64,000 bases of DNA from Phlegmacium glaucopus (GCA_015039465.1 MU130299.1:577942-641941), one strand, 5' to 3'. Positions 46,173-59,279 are shown, numbered from the stretch's first letter. Program-made: numbers and translations. The notes: generated by a model from the sequence alone, not told the origin.

Positions 46173-46518
46173 CGACTGGATAAAAAAATTATTACATAGC
46201 TATTGAATATAAGGACGTCAAATGACTCTCAAAAAATCAAATTTTTCCCCCCAACTTGAATGATTGGCGCGGGGACTTCAAAAATGCAGATACTCAGGAG
46301 CTGATTACAATCCTCGTGTTATCCGATTCGGGATCCTTAAAAAAGGTACTTATACCACGATGTGTCTCTCTGAGTAGGTTGCCTTCGTTTTCCATTGAAG
46401 GAAGTATCGTAACCCATTCCCAAATTTCTCATCATCGTGCCGGAATCAATACTTACTGTCTCCCACGTTGCCAACTCCAGGCGGTGCATGATATTCATCC
46501 TCTCTCCTCTTCAGAACG

Positions 46519-48602
46519 ATGGTTCCAGGCTCCGCCATAGGCACCCTAGTGGTGTTCATCCTCTCTATTATATTTGTCATCTATCCTGTGTCGCTTCCAA
46601 TACCCCTGCCTTATGTAGGCCGTAAGAAGTTCCCTATCAACTTGACGACAGCACCTATCATCGCCATATTGGTTCTATGGGCTTCGCAATGCCTGGGGCC
46701 GCACGAGGTATGCTGATTTACGTTAGGACAGCTACAGTCTCCTCAGCCAGTTGTTTTTTTTCCGCCTTAGATCAGGGATGGGATAGTGTATGTTACTTTA
46801 TCGAGTTCTCAAAAATAATGAACACGTGGCGTCGTCGTCCGTCTTTTAACTGACCCCAAAATGTTCATTATAGTGGTACGGAAGGCGTCAAGCCCTACAA
46901 CATCCTCATTCTTTTCTTTTCACTGGCGTACATGGCTATCACCCTTGATATCACCGGTGTCCTCCAGGCAGCTGCTTTCTGGGTCAGCAATAAGGGAGGC
47001 TCAAATGGCTGGAAACTCTACTTGTATTTCTATATCATGTTAACGGTCATCAGTGCTTTTGTTGGCAATGATCCTGTTATTCTGTCCGGCACTGCGTTTT
47101 TGGTGTATTACACGAGAGTAAATGAGGTGAGCAAAAAATGGAATAATTTTTGAGGGTTGCTACATTTATACACTCGTACTCAGTTAAACCACATAGCATG
47201 GCTGATGTCCGAGTTCGCGGCCGCCAATACTGCCAGCATGGTCTTATTCGTCGGAAACCCCACTAATGTCGTCATTTGTGAAGGTTTTCAAGTAAACAAC
47301 GCTGGTTTTACTGGATACACCATTCTCCCTTTCTTAGCCTGCTCTCTATCATGTTTCGTCGCACTTGCGTTTCAATTCCGTGACTCCAAATACCTCCAGC
47401 GGAAGTTGGATGTCTCCGGCGATCTTGATGTTTGGGCGGTCCTTCGCGACCCAAAAGGAGCATGCGTCGGTGGCGCATTACTGGGCGTCTGCCTCATCGT
47501 CATCATCGTAGTGAGCTTTTTCAAGGTCGATGTTTGGATGATCAGTTTGCCCTTTGCGTTTGCGAAATTTTTGTGGGATTTAGGATGGGATAAGTTCGGA
47601 AATGCGGAGTGGCCCCAGAATGAAAAATCAGACGATGGAAATGATGAATTTATGGAGAGACAGTTGAGGAAGCAGAAGACCAACACAAAGATCAAAGATG
47701 ATTTGGTTCGTGGTTTACACCAAAAGCACGCGAATGGGGTTGCGAATAAAGTCGTGAATGGAACTGCCAATGCCAATGTAGATGTGGTACGAAATACTAT
47801 GGAACCCGTCCAAATATCCTCCCCGCCGCACAGAACCGTTACCTTTGACGAAGGGGCACATTCGTCAATACCAACTGCGTCAACAGACACGCGTGTAGCT
47901 TCGCGTTCAAACACCTTGAAGACACTCGTCAGCGAAGACGGTGTTGATTCCATCTCATACAACGATGGCCCCTTATCCCCTTCTAAGACCAACCTCGTCT
48001 CTTCTCTCCCAATTCCACTTTCAATCTCCAATCTGCAACCTCATTTCTGGAAATACCTCTCGACCCATTTTCCAACCCTCTACACCGCCATACCGCGTCT
48101 GCCTTTCGCATTGGTCCCTTTTGCCTTCTCCCAGTTTATACTCATAGAGGCACTGGCTCGTCAAGGCTGGATCCAAATTTTTGCGAAATGGCTGGTCATC
48201 GTGACCAAGCGAGAGATGTTCAAGACTATTTGGGTGGTGGGCGTTTTGGGAGTGCTGCTATGTAATACGAGTGGGACGAACATCGGGGCTACGATTTTAT
48301 TGACTAAAATCATGAGACAAGCGGCCACGACTTATGTTGCTCCCTCATCTGGACCCACTGTGAACATCGATGCGTTCCTTCGATCAGCTGCTATCGCCCT
48401 TGCCGTAGCTTCCAATATCGGAGCTGTGTCATTCACATTCAGCGCGTCTTTGGCGGGGCTTTTATGGAAACAAATATTGACTCAGAAAAAAATAACTGTT
48501 ACGCAGACAACATTCGCGAGGTGGAACGTGGGTCCGGTAATAGTAATGACTACGGTTGGATTGGCGGTGGTTTCGGCTGAAATGGCGGTGTTATATCATT
48601 AA
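46519..48602 (+). CDS. ArsB/CitMHS-type (ion transporter superfamily) membrane permease
   Basis: The ATG at 46519 opens VVFILSIIFVIYPVSLPIPL (TM1) and NLTTAPIIAILVLWASQCLG (TM2). GT..AG introns join to GIVGTEGVKPYNILILFFSL, SLAYMAITLDITGVLQAAAF and VISAFVGNDPVILSGTAFLV, then the large exon with NTASMVLFVGNPTNVVICEG (a conserved 'GNPTN' hairpin), a long cytosolic loop (47620-48030, charged and Ser-rich) and a second half with NTSGTNIGATILLTKIM. The two pseudo-symmetric halves with 'GNDPV' and 'SGTNIGA' are typical of arsenite/citrate/Na+ family permeases. The substrate cannot be told from sequence; arsenite, silicate or di-carboxylate export or import are all possible. The stop is at 48602. 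Confidence 0.85.
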
Positions 48603-49495
48603 AAGAAAACGCACACATGCGTACCAGGTTAGCGGGTCAATATTCAGTTATGAATCTTCTAAACTGGTGAGCGTGGTGTTGCAAAGTTACTTCGCAACGT
48701 TTACTGGGCTTGTCCGACCCGTTATGGCCATGTCAGGTGCTTATGTTGAGGAAATGTAGGAAAGCATCCGGCAGGTGCCTGGGTCAATGTGAGCGGTGAG
48801 TGTCACCGGATCCACATAAAGATTTCTATATAGAGAGGCTGCCATACATGTATACTATATATGTACGCCAGCTGCTGTGATAATAATTTACATGCATTGG
48901 GTGTTGAAATTTAGGATGTCAAATTGCAGAATGCGAAGCTAGTAGGATGACTTTAGGTAAGGGCAATCGACTAGTCAAGAAATTACCGAGTATATTGGTT
49001 CAATTCGATGGGGATTCCGGGCCCATCAAATCAGTGCTTATATATATATACATACATATTGGTCTACCTCGTAATGGTGCAAGATGGCGCGAAACTGACG
49101 TGATTAGTACCATATTTTCAATCATTGGTGTAGTGGCTGTAGCGAATGCGGCTGTAAATCTTTTGCTTGTTGCATTCCTGTGGCTCTTCGAAAGGGTGCT
49201 GTCCAAAAACACAGTACAATGCAACTATGGCACCAATGTATCCTCTCCCATCCGTTAACCTGCGGACCGTCGGAGAATCAAAATACCGCACACACTCGGC
49301 ATCAAGTTCCGCCGGGCATCACCGGCACACCACAAACGGATTACCACTGACTAAGTGCTTTAGATATAAATCTAAGAAATATATTAGCATTCTGTCTACT
49401 TATACCTATAAATGGTGCAATACCTGGTTACCTGGGGTAGGCATGTGTAGATTATTATCTACTACAAGTCATGATATATGATAGATAACTACTTG
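48603..49495. other. Intergenic, no gene seen
   Basis: 3' flank of the permease. A short TA microsatellite (tatatatata) occurs near 49040. No gene supported. Confidence 0.4.
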
Positions 49496-50156
49496 TTACC
49501 AACTTACCAACACAGTTGTCAGACCCACCACTGCTGTCCACATCCCTCTGAAAACTTTTGGTCCTGTAGCATAATTGTTCATTATGTAAAAGCCATATTT
49601 GTCTAACTTTTTTATACAAAATGATTCGTGTGTGTTCATGCCCTGAAAACACATAAGGGCATCAAATTTCCCTCTTCTTAGGCATTGGCTCTTCCCACAT
49701 GTGATGGTGGAGAGCAAAGACAACTTGAGGTCAGTGCAGATAATATCATATCCAGACTCCGAATGGTTGCCCTCTGGCACTGCGACCCCCGGTACTACGC
49801 ACGTGCGCAGGTGTCAGTTGAGCTCAAGCCTTTTAGCCTTTAACCACCAGGATTTCCAAGCCATTAACAATTCAAACACGCGTTTTTAGTATATTGCAGC
49901 TTGGTATGTTTGAAATTTCCATCATTTCACTAGCCTTGATGAATTGAAAGGCAAGATATAAGGGATTCTTGTTAAAAGTCTCAGTTTGAGTGCAAAGAGG
50001 TCCTCCTTTCATGTTTAGGAAATTTCCACATCCCTCACCTGGTCCTAGATGGGAAGCTTTACAGGGTAAGGAGTCATATTCACTCTGTAAAGTAACTATA
50101 AAATTATGAATTTCAGCTGACATCTGTTTTGACCTTTTGATTGTTGTTATCCACAG
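49496..50156 (-). other. Degenerate coding-like frames upstream of the SET gene
   Basis: Two minus-strand frames, 49496-49780 (CFQGMNTHESFCIKKLDKYG) and 49872-50231 (KQMSAEIHNFIVTLQSEYDS), have protein-like composition but are separated by stops, with no clean intron. They may be remnants of an unidentified mobile-element protein inserted next to the SET gene. Confidence 0.3.
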
Positions 50157-53100
50157 AACCTGAGCCATCAGATGATGATGAACTCGACACGGAAGATGGC
50201 GAGGTCGATACTCTTCCACAGCCCGGGTCATCCGGGTCTAGAACCAGAGGTGGCCACACGGGAGCTGCACGAGCCCCCCCTCAATCTGCACCTCCAGCTT
50301 TTGCCAGTACCAGTACTCATGTAATCAGCGATAACTCCCGCTCGCAAATGAAGAGGAAAGAGTCCGAATCTCTGTTCACCTCAAAAAAGCGTGCCCGCTA
50401 TGTTCAAGATTCCCCTAATGATCAAGACGATGCCATGGATTTAGATCCGGATGAACACGCGAAAAATAAGGGAATGATGGGGCTAATCAGCAGATCAGTA
50501 TCAGGTATGTTGTTGTATATCTTTTAGGAAAACATATCTTGATTTGTTTGTTTAGTGCAAAAAACAGCTGGATCGGGGGGCAGGCGAGCCTCCTGGTCTG
50601 TTGCTTCGATGACAATGGATAAGAAACAACCGTTGGGCGCCAGTCCAACTTCTCTTTCAACATCTACAAACACCATGCCAGAATTACTGAGAAAAAGAAC
50701 CTCAATGAAACCTCCCGCATTTCCTCCCAAGCGTTCATCCGAATCAGCAGCGGCTGAGAGTAATCGACCTGCAACTCGCGATCCCCCATCTAAACTTGCT
50801 GGACTACCTTTCGATACTTATAAACTTGCAGGAAGGAACACCGTGCCGGCATCCGACCTGCCTACTTCTCCCGTTGACAAGCCTGTGACTGTGGATAAGG
50901 GCAAGGCTCCCGTAAAACATAGACAGGTACCTCCAGGTATGGCCCAAGCCTTCGCGTCCATTCATATTCTCATTTTGTTGAAGCATCTCAAGCCACGCAC
51001 CATCCTTCTACATCTAAGCCGAAACCCATCCCTTTCGACGCAGAAATAATAGAAATTTCTGATGACTCACCGCCTCCATCGATATCCAAGGCCAAGGCCA
51101 AGGCTAAGGCTAAGTCCAAATCAATCATCCCGTCTTCTATCGAAACACTAAGCGCACCAAAGCAAACCCTACAACGCTCACGTACTGCAAGTAAAATCCT
51201 TACGTCAGGTTCAACACCCAATTCGGCCAATAAGAAATTCTTAACAAAAGCCCCTGTCGAAGTCATTGAGATTTTCGACAGTGACGAGGAACAATTGCCT
51301 TCGAAAACTCAGCCTCTGCAGCAAAAGACTGTTGGCACATCATCTACCAGCCGACTGTCAGAGCTTTTAGAAGAGTGTGCAACTGGGTCAAATGCGCGCA
51401 AAGGTCAATCTCGATACATGTCTTCTTCAGGTGGAGATAGTTTTGAGGGCAGTGATGGAGATGTTGATGGGATGAACGTGGATGAAGCGCGTAATAACCT
51501 TCACCAACCCGCTTCTGCAGTGCCCACTGTAGGGTCTGCTCATTCGATAGGTTCAGATACCGACAATTACTGCGACTACCCTTTTGATACTCTTTCAAGT
51601 CCTCGAGGATCATCACAAGAACTGCGGGTGACTGACGATACCAACGACAATCATGCCACCCGAGGCTTGATCCCCCTTCCTAGTTCAAGTCCTAGCTCAG
51701 CTTGTTTCAGTCCAAAAGACGACCATCCTCCTACTCCTCCTCCCCCCGCGATGCCACCAGCTTCTTTGTTAACAAGAGCATCGCTTTCTCAGCAACCTTC
51801 CACCTCAACAACAAGCCCCAATTCTGATAGGAAGCCTATCACTGCCAATGCCACGGCCCGTACCAGCATCGGTAGCTCCAGCAACCGGCTAGGCTTTTCA
51901 CCTGTAGCGGTACCATCTTCATTACAGTCCCCTCCTCAACCAAATAAACACGCAACGCAGTTTGCGAGAAAGATGGCCAATTCTATGCGACCGCCGATCT
52001 CAGATCAGGACGAAGACAGTTGGGAGAGTAGCAGTAAAACTTCTGAGAAAGAAGAGGCGACCCAGATAAAATCGAACAAAGGAAAGGAAAGGGAAATTCG
52101 TCAATCTTCATCTTCCTCTGAATCTATCAATATGCGTGGTTTACGGGACAATTCGGTCATACGCTCAAACAAGCCCGTCAAGCAACAACTCGGTTCGCCT
52201 ATCCGGCCCAAACAAGGGGGACAGACGTTGGCTGAAGCCATTACATCGGCTGGGCAGTTAAATCGTATGAAGAAAAAAACGGGACGCCGACTGCAAGGGA
52301 AGGGTGTGCCTACGTCGGATGTTGAAAGAGGCGTCAAGGATAGGCTGACGGTAGATGAAAACGAAAAGGCATTGAAAGCTGCTATTGGAAGCTCAAGATT
52401 GCTTGTTAACCTCTTGCCTACTTTGAAAGAAAAGGGTGGTGCCAGTGCCGGTATCGCAGCAGCAGCTGCTGCTAAAGGTGATTACATGACTTGTATTCTG
52501 CAGTCATGATGAATCGATGCTGAGATTTCCGTGATCTAGTGACCGAACCCCTAGCATCGTCATCTCAGAAAAAACGTTCATCAAGTCCACCACGTACGCA
52601 GGACGCCCACTCTACAGTCGAGTCTGCAGAGTCCCCTTCTACCAAGATTGAAAGCTTTTCTCCTTTGTCTCCCAAACGAAACGTCATGGCTCATGATATG
52701 CCTTCCCAAAAGCCTCCCCCATCATTACCTGCGGAGATGCAACTGAAGTCACCATCTGTTGGAAAATCATCTAGCGTGACCGACGCCACCGCCCAACCCC
52801 AAAGAGAGCAATCCACTGCCTTTGGATTCCGTTCTGGGACAGCTGCGATTGGATCACCTAACAGAATACCTCTTCCTAAGAGGCCTTCAGCTGCAATAAT
52901 CGAAAGGATATTAGCTGCTGCTAGTAGCGACAGCAGCAGCGCATCGCTGCAGACACCTCCTACAGGCACCATTGGCTTGTCAGGAGAGAGCGATGGTGAT
53001 GTACCAATGACCGATGTCTCTTCTCGGAAATCAATATCGCCAATGTTGGCGAACATGACTGCTACCTCTCCTTCTGTTGCCGCTGTATTGACCCCTTTGT

Positions 53101-55298
53101 CGATTCCTCTTCCATTTTCACCTTCTCAACCAGACTTGGTGAATAGTTCGGCCTTGCCAGCTAAGTCGTTCAAAAGTCGATCTCCGCCGAAGAGGTCTCC
53201 ACTTCCTGTGACCGAAACCTCGTTCGTAGCTAGCGCTCTTCCTGGCGACATAGATACCAGCGCCTTGTCACAGCAGACGCCTTCTACCAATACTGTTGGT
53301 CACTCGTCAGGAGGAACTGGGCATGATCATGCGTCCATGGCTGTTAATTCAGTCCGCAAATCGCGCTCCCCAAAGCTGGCGAATGGTACAAATGACGTAC
53401 GAACTCAATCGCCTGGCAACCAACCTACACTTTCCATGCAGCCACTGGTCCCCTCGTTGTCCGCCATTGTACCTACCAGTTCTAGCGATGCTGCTCAGGA
53501 CAGGCCCCTTGACGCCCTTGGTCTACCATCTGATGATTCGCATGATGACGAAGAAACGGAGTGTCAAGCTTTGTTACTACGTCCTTCTGGTGATATGCAT
53601 GATGACCTACAGCCCTCTTTGCAAGACAGCATGATGATCGGGCATGAGGCTCAGATTAATCTTGATGAGCCTGTCACATCGTCGAGGGCCTCAACAACTA
53701 CTTCTGCCTCTGCTAGTGTCCATAATGAACACATCTCTGTTTCGCCGCCTATTCCTGGGCCGTCCCGCAGATCTTCTCGGTCATCCACCAACGAGAGACT
53801 GGAAGCAGCATTCGATAACGACTTTGGACCATTTGACGCTGTTCCGGCCACACGCACACCAACTCCTGAAGATCAAGAACCTTCCGCTTCATTATCTCCT
53901 CCTGGCAGCCCCAAGACCTACGGTGGCTTCCGAGCTTTAACATGGAAAAACTTCCGCAAAGACCTCAACAACTTTACTCCGAAAAGCTACTATGCCAAAG
54001 ATCTACCTCATTCTCTTCAAGATCATATCAACAGTATGTCTGATTATACACAGAAGATGGGAGGCATGCGTGATCTCTTCAAAGCAACTATCCTGGAAAA
54101 CACGGTTGAAGATGAACCTAATGCACCGCCAATCGAAGTTGGGAATAATGTTGATAGTGAGGCTACACCACCTTGGGAGTTTTATTACACGAACCAGATG
54201 TGGCTTGGAGAAGGGGTACCTCCACCTGATATCAAGAGTTTGGTTAGCTGCACGTGTAAAGGAGGTTGTAATCCCAAGTCGAAGACGTGTGCGTGTTTGT
54301 TGAGACAGAGGGAGGTCGTTGGTGATCCGCTATTGGAATTCGCTTATGATAAGAATGGGAAACTCAAGATTCCTGGCTATCCAATATTTGAGTGTAATGA
54401 CTTGTGTGGGTGTAGCGACGAGTGCCGGAATAGGGTAGGTTTTTTAAGGCTTTCTCGTTACTTGTCCTTGAGCTCTGATTCTTTTGATTTGATATAGGTT
54501 GTCCAACATGGTCGCAAAGTATCTGTTGATATCGCAAAGACCGAAGCGAAAGGCTGGGGTGCGTAATTTAGCTCCTTTCCTGTTTTCTACCTTTTTGTTT
54601 GGTTTATTGAATAATGTCCTTGAATAGGCGTCTTTGCTGGTCACAAAAAGATTCCAGAAGGAACTTTTATTGGGATATATTCTGGAGAACTGTTGACGGA
54701 TGCAGTGGCTCACGAACGTGGCGTGTACGTCCCCATACATTCGCTAATCAGCCCCAAATGATTCTAACCACACTAATCGACAGCAAATACAACAAGTTTG
54801 GACGGACATATCTGTTCGACATTGACTTTCACCACCTGAAGGAAGGTAATCGTGAATGGGTGAACTATTTCACTGTTGATGCCTACCATGCTGGGAATGT
54901 AGGTTCCAAGTTCATTTGAACTTACAACTTCTGAATCTGACTGTTCCAACTCCTCTTTGTGTACAAAGTTCTCTCGTTTCTTGGTATGTTCTATATCCCT
55001 TTGTTGCAGATCTCAGTCCCTCTGATTCATATGGTAGAACCATTCCTGTGACCCAAATTGTCGGCTGTATGCATGTTACATCAACGAAGGCAATATCCAG
55101 AAACCTCTTCTCGCCATATTTTCCCGAAAGGACATTGAACCATACCAAGAGATATGCTTTAATTACCAAGGCTCATATCCAGACAACGATGATGATGATG
55201 ACAGCGATGATGACCATGACCTTGATCCTGATCATGGAAAAGACATTGTCTATGTTCCATGTCGGTGTGGAGCAAAGAATTGTACTGGCAAGTTTTGA
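50157..55298 (+). CDS. SET-domain H3K9-type methyltransferase (Clr4/Su(var)3-9, KMT1 class), 5' end not resolved
   Basis: A long disordered N-part (about 50.2-53.9 kb) rich in Ser/Pro/Lys is followed by the catalytic module. Pre-SET: nine Cys in CTCKGGCNPKSKTCACLLRQ and ECNDLCGCSDECRNR (zinc cluster). SET: KGWGVFAGHKKIPEGTFIGI, YSGEL, KYNKFGRTYLFDIDF, then across two introns FSRFL-NHSCDPNC (SAM-binding) and EICFNY. Post-SET: CRCGAKNCTGKF with three Cys, stop at 55296-55298. Pre-SET, SET and post-SET together define KMT1-type H3K9 methyltransferases of heterochromatin. No chromodomain is visible; the coding frame opens at an acceptor at 50156, so a 5' exon is missing or unresolved. Two SUMO-interaction-like motifs, EIIEISDDS (~51045) and VEVIEIFDSDEE (~51260), lie in the N-part. 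It converges on the E2 gene. Confidence 0.85.
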
Positions 55299-55576
55299 TG
55301 TTCCTCTTGAAGGGCAAATATTGCAGCTGCTGATGCTTTTTTTGTTTTTGTTTTGAAGGTACAATGTTTAAGTAAGAGATATTGATCACATTCCAAACAA
55401 GTGCATTAGTGTTAGGCAATTCAAGACAATAACATTTCATGCAACAAATAAAAGCTACACATCAAAAAAAGTGATGTCAAATAATGGAATTGACTAAGTG
55501 AGCAGTTTGTGCAGAAATTAATGACTACATGTTAGAAATAGGTGTACTGTGTGTGGAATATGGAAAGTAACCCCCC

Positions 55577-56954
55577 TCAGTCATCTTCTATGACAATCAC
55601 ATCACCCAGGTGTGTAGAATCAGGAGTGAGACTACTACCTCCAGCACCCGAGTTTCTATCAGCTCTATTTTGCGTCCTCCGACTCCGAGACTTCTTGATA
55701 GCTCTTTCCTCGTCCGAATCCAATAGATCAAGCACTTCACCTCCAGGATGCACAACGCTGGTCGAAGACCCGTTAGATACTCTCTTCCGCTTCGTGTTCT
55801 TCGCTTTCGATCCAGTAGATTGTTCAATCTCAGCGTCTTCATCAGAATCAATCATAATGACAGCGTTTGAAGTGGAAGCTGCAGGAGTAGCAATCGGCAC
55901 TGGGAAAGCTGCTCCTGCAGCGGCAGTGGATCGAGTGCTTCTCGAAGTGGAGGCGGTGTTCATGGGTTGAGCATCTGCTACCTTCTTCCCCTTGGACCTG
56001 CCTGACTTGGGTGGATCATCAGGAACGGCAGCGGGTGCTGGTGCTGGTGGAGGTGGAGGTGGGGGTTTTGCGTATACTTGCGTCCACTGACGCGCCGTCG
56101 CATCGTGTTGTTTCCGATCCCGTGTATACAAGGTCGCGATTGAAGGCACTGTTGAAACATTAATTGAAGATCAAAAATGAAGATATGCGCAAATTTTGAG
56201 AGCGTGCCATGAGGTAGTCGTCAGGTCAGTAATAATAGTACAACGCGGTATGAGGAGGAGGCGTACCCAGTGGATCTTCTATAAACGGCCACGAGCAAAT
56301 AAGCGAAATAGGGATGACTAAAGGCGCATGTACTTACTCGGATTTGGGTCCGTAAGGAGTGAAGACAAGGATAGCATCATCTTGAATAGTGACAAAGCAG
56401 GTGACCAATTCTGTTTGAGGATGTCGATACAGATGTTTCCATGTTCTGAAATCTGCATCCGATTTATTTTTTAAGTCATGGCTGTCACCGCAATGACCGC
56501 CGAAACTCACGTTCATGTGATATATTCTAATTCCCAAAAGGTAAGAAGAATATATAATCAATATTGGGCGTCAACTCACCGAGTCTTGAACAACGCTTTT
56601 GGAGCAGTAAACCTAGTGAGGCAAAATAAGTGAGTTCAACAGCAAATTAATAGGTCCATGAGCAAAGATACTTACGGATAATCTGAAGGCAAGGTGATAT
56701 CGACATTGAAAACACCGCCCTCATACACACTTCCGGGTGGTCCAGGAATACTACCCTTCCAAACATACAAGTTGTTCTCAGTCGGCTCTAGAACGATTGG
56801 ACCAAGATCTTCTTTTTTCAAATCTGCGATTTCGCGGTGAATTCGTTTCATTGTCATCTGGAATGGGAGGGTTTCGACAACGACGGTCAGTATAATGTGG
56901 ATGGGTAGGTAGTGTGTCACAGAGCTTGCTCACTGCTGATGATAATGGAGGCAT
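55577..56954 (-). CDS. Ubiquitin-conjugating enzyme E2 with a C-terminal tail carrying SUMO-interaction-like motifs
   Basis: The ATG at 56954 (MPPLSSA) joins across an intron to MTMKRIHREIADLKKEDLG, then LYVWKGSIPGPPGSVYEGGV, FNVDITLPSDYP, RIYHMN, NISEHGNICIDILKQNWSPA (active-site Cys in NICIDIL), LLTDPNP and PSIATLYTRDRKQHDATAR. This is a complete UBC fold of the Ubc4/UBE2D-E class; the usual HPN triad reads HMN. The extra tail (~150 residues) is Pro/Ala-rich, then has VIMIDSDEDAEIE, EVLDLLDSDEE with KKSRSRR, and ends DVIVIEDD. Hydrophobic V-I-x-I cores followed by acids and Ser fit SUMO-interacting motifs. It faces the SET gene tail to tail, with 278 bp between stops. Confidence 0.88.
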
Positions 56955-58342
56955 ATTGACTGGATATATGCTATCGATGGTCGTGGGTTTGAGATTGACA
57001 AGATGTGTGGTGGATGAGTCCAAGCAGCAATTGCTGAGTCCGGACTCCGATCGGAGATGGGTCTAACTAAACAAGCCAGTCACGTGCAACACGCGCAAGC
57101 GCCAGGCCCGGTCTGGCCCGGCCCAATCCTTCGAGACAGGCAACTACTTTGTTGGCTACAGAATGAGGCTTTGATAGCTATTAGCGAGGTTTTATGCCAA
57201 CCATTCTACACATTGTGCTCAATTGTACTCAAATATTTCATATAATACAATATGTATATTTGTCCACTTGTATTTATTTACTTAGACATGATCTTGAAAG
57301 TTGAGACACCATGATCCTGTCCATTCGGCTTAAGCACTGTCTATATTTGGAAATATCACAGTTTCATCACCCCGTTGTTTTTCATTTCATATTCACATTA
57401 TTGATAGAAAATTGAATAATTCGTCAGCAAGCAGCTTACCAGTAAGAGGACGACAGCAAATAAGCTTTGTCATCGATACAGTTCAAAATCGTTCAGAGAG
57501 TCCTGGCCCTGCCAATGTTTAGACTGATGTGGGAAATAGAAAGTGCTTGACACTGACAGCTTTTATGGTAGAGCAACAACCACGACCCCGAACGATACTA
57601 TTGAATGCAGCCTATACTAGAGTGATCCAGTGTTACAGTCACCATTTGCATCATGAGTGAGTGATCCTGCAAAGCCATATAGTTGTAACTAATGATGGTC
57701 AATTTTCATTCACTTTTGACTGATCTGCGGGCCGGACGCGCAAACACAAGTTCCAAACGTGCGCGCAATCAGCGAAGCTATTCTACGCACTTGATAACAT
57801 CTGGTGGTCAACCACTGGGCGCATCAGTCAAGTCAGTCAATTTGACACTTTCGCTGACTGAAACCCTTTCGATGATCCGACATCAGGCAATTGTGCAACG
57901 CTTCGAAACGTTAGAGGAAGGATCCATTGATTGAGAATCACAATCTAGAAATCCCATCGACATGATGGTAGACTAGGGGTTAGAATCGCTCCAGCTGTAA
58001 ATGTGGTATAAGTATTCGGAAATATGATGTCCATTGTCGACATCTCGCCTGGCGAATGATGGTCAAGCACTATTTTGAACCGAGAGAGACAAGCATGACT
58101 ATGTCTGCTGTTATACCTTTCTCCATGTCGGCTAGAGGTGTGGTGGGTGGAGTAGTTGCCGAGCCAGACTCTAGATCGCTTCGAGCTCCTGCAAGGTATG
58201 GTTATAATATTTACTAAGCCATTTATACATGTATGTTGGTAAGAAAGGTCCGTTAGGATATTTTTTGAGTCCGTTCGAAGGAGGTCCATTGTATGCTATA
58301 GTAGACGATCCTGTCGTCAAATTATCTTGTCGTTGGTCTGTT
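56955..58342. other. Intergenic with a decayed copy of the GNA1-like gene 3' part
   Basis: 57370-57500 aligns with the 58430-58570 exon/intron segment of the next gene (tttcatttcatattcacatt, ttcgtcagcaagcagc, taagaggacgacagcaaa, tcatcgatacagttcaaaat) but is full of changes. Otherwise no gene. 57057-57245 and 57692-57934 (+) are unsupported frames. Confidence 0.5.
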
Positions 58343-59049
58343 TCAAAGCCTGGGAGTTTGCAATGGCTTCTCTGAAACATCGGTGGTTATCGAGGGGCTG
58401 GTAGTCAAGATCTGGTATTTCACCATCTCGTTCTCCTTCTTTTCATATCCACATTTCTTGTAAAAAGCTGCAAATTCGTCAATAAGCAGCATACCAGAGA
58501 GTAAGAGGACAACAGGAAAAAAGTATAACTTACCAACATTGTCATCGTTACAGTTCAAAATGGTTTTGTAGGTCCCTAGCGCCTCGCTGATCCCAGTCAG
58601 AGCATTGATGATTCTCAACCCAAGCTTTCGGCCCTGCATACTCTTATCAACCACAATATCTTCAATATGGCCCACTTTTCCCAAGTTGCGCGTGAATTTT
58701 TGTTCCAAGAACACAGTTCCAGCGCCAACGATCGTGTCTGTAGCACGCGAAACAATCACGAGAGTAAAGTAGGTATTGGGGCATGACTGCATGGCAGCAA
58801 ATGTTTGCGCGTATTGAGTTTCCGAAACATCAGGTGCGGATGTCAAGACAGATAGAACAGATAAATGAGCACGAGAAAGGTCCGTTTTAGCTAGAGGACG
58901 TATCTAAGGATGGTAATGAGTTCAATGGTGAGAGTGAATCATGAGAGACGCACATGCAAATCCGAGCCAAGTTGTTCTTTGACCGCTGTGGGAATGAATT
59001 CTGGGTCAAAGAGGAGTTCCAGCTGGGAATCAGGCGTGAATGAAGGCAT
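58343..59049 (-). CDS. gna1: GNAT acetyltransferase, glucosamine-6-phosphate N-acetyltransferase (GNA1)-like
   Basis: The ATG at 59049 gives MPSFTPDSQLELLFDPEFIP. Introns link to IRPLAKTDLSRAHLSVLSVL, SAPDVSETQYAQTFAAMQ, YFTLVIVSRATDTIVGAGTV, VGHIEDIVVDKSMQGRKLGL (beta4 and the acetyl-CoA pyrophosphate loop Q/RxxGxG/A-like GRKLG), YKTILNCNDDN and AFYKKCGYEKKENEMVKYQ. This pattern is that of GNA1, which makes N-acetylglucosamine-6-phosphate for chitin and GPI/N-glycan synthesis in the cytosol. Length ~180 residues, normal. The C-tail after the motif is slightly extended (ILTTSPSITTDVSEKPLQTP). A degraded duplicate lies just downstream. Confidence 0.85.
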
Positions 59050-59279
59050 TATGAATATTAAGAAACTTTTGTGTGGGGCGATAGTAGTTGGGTTGACTTG
59101 GGCTTGGGCAAGAACTGACAGCTGTGAAGTTTTATAAGTAGCAGAGCATAGCCACTGCAGCGCCGACGCCGATGTCGCGTTCACGATCCGATCAAGGTTG
59201 TGACTTTATCACGTCCGTTCGTACGCTTTGTCTTCACGCCAATACATCCCTCATAAGCAGTACTAAGAGGCTATATATA

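Noticed and set aside
57057..57245. Plus-strand frame upstream of the E2 gene
   Set aside because: Overlaps the probable E2 promoter; no support beyond being open.
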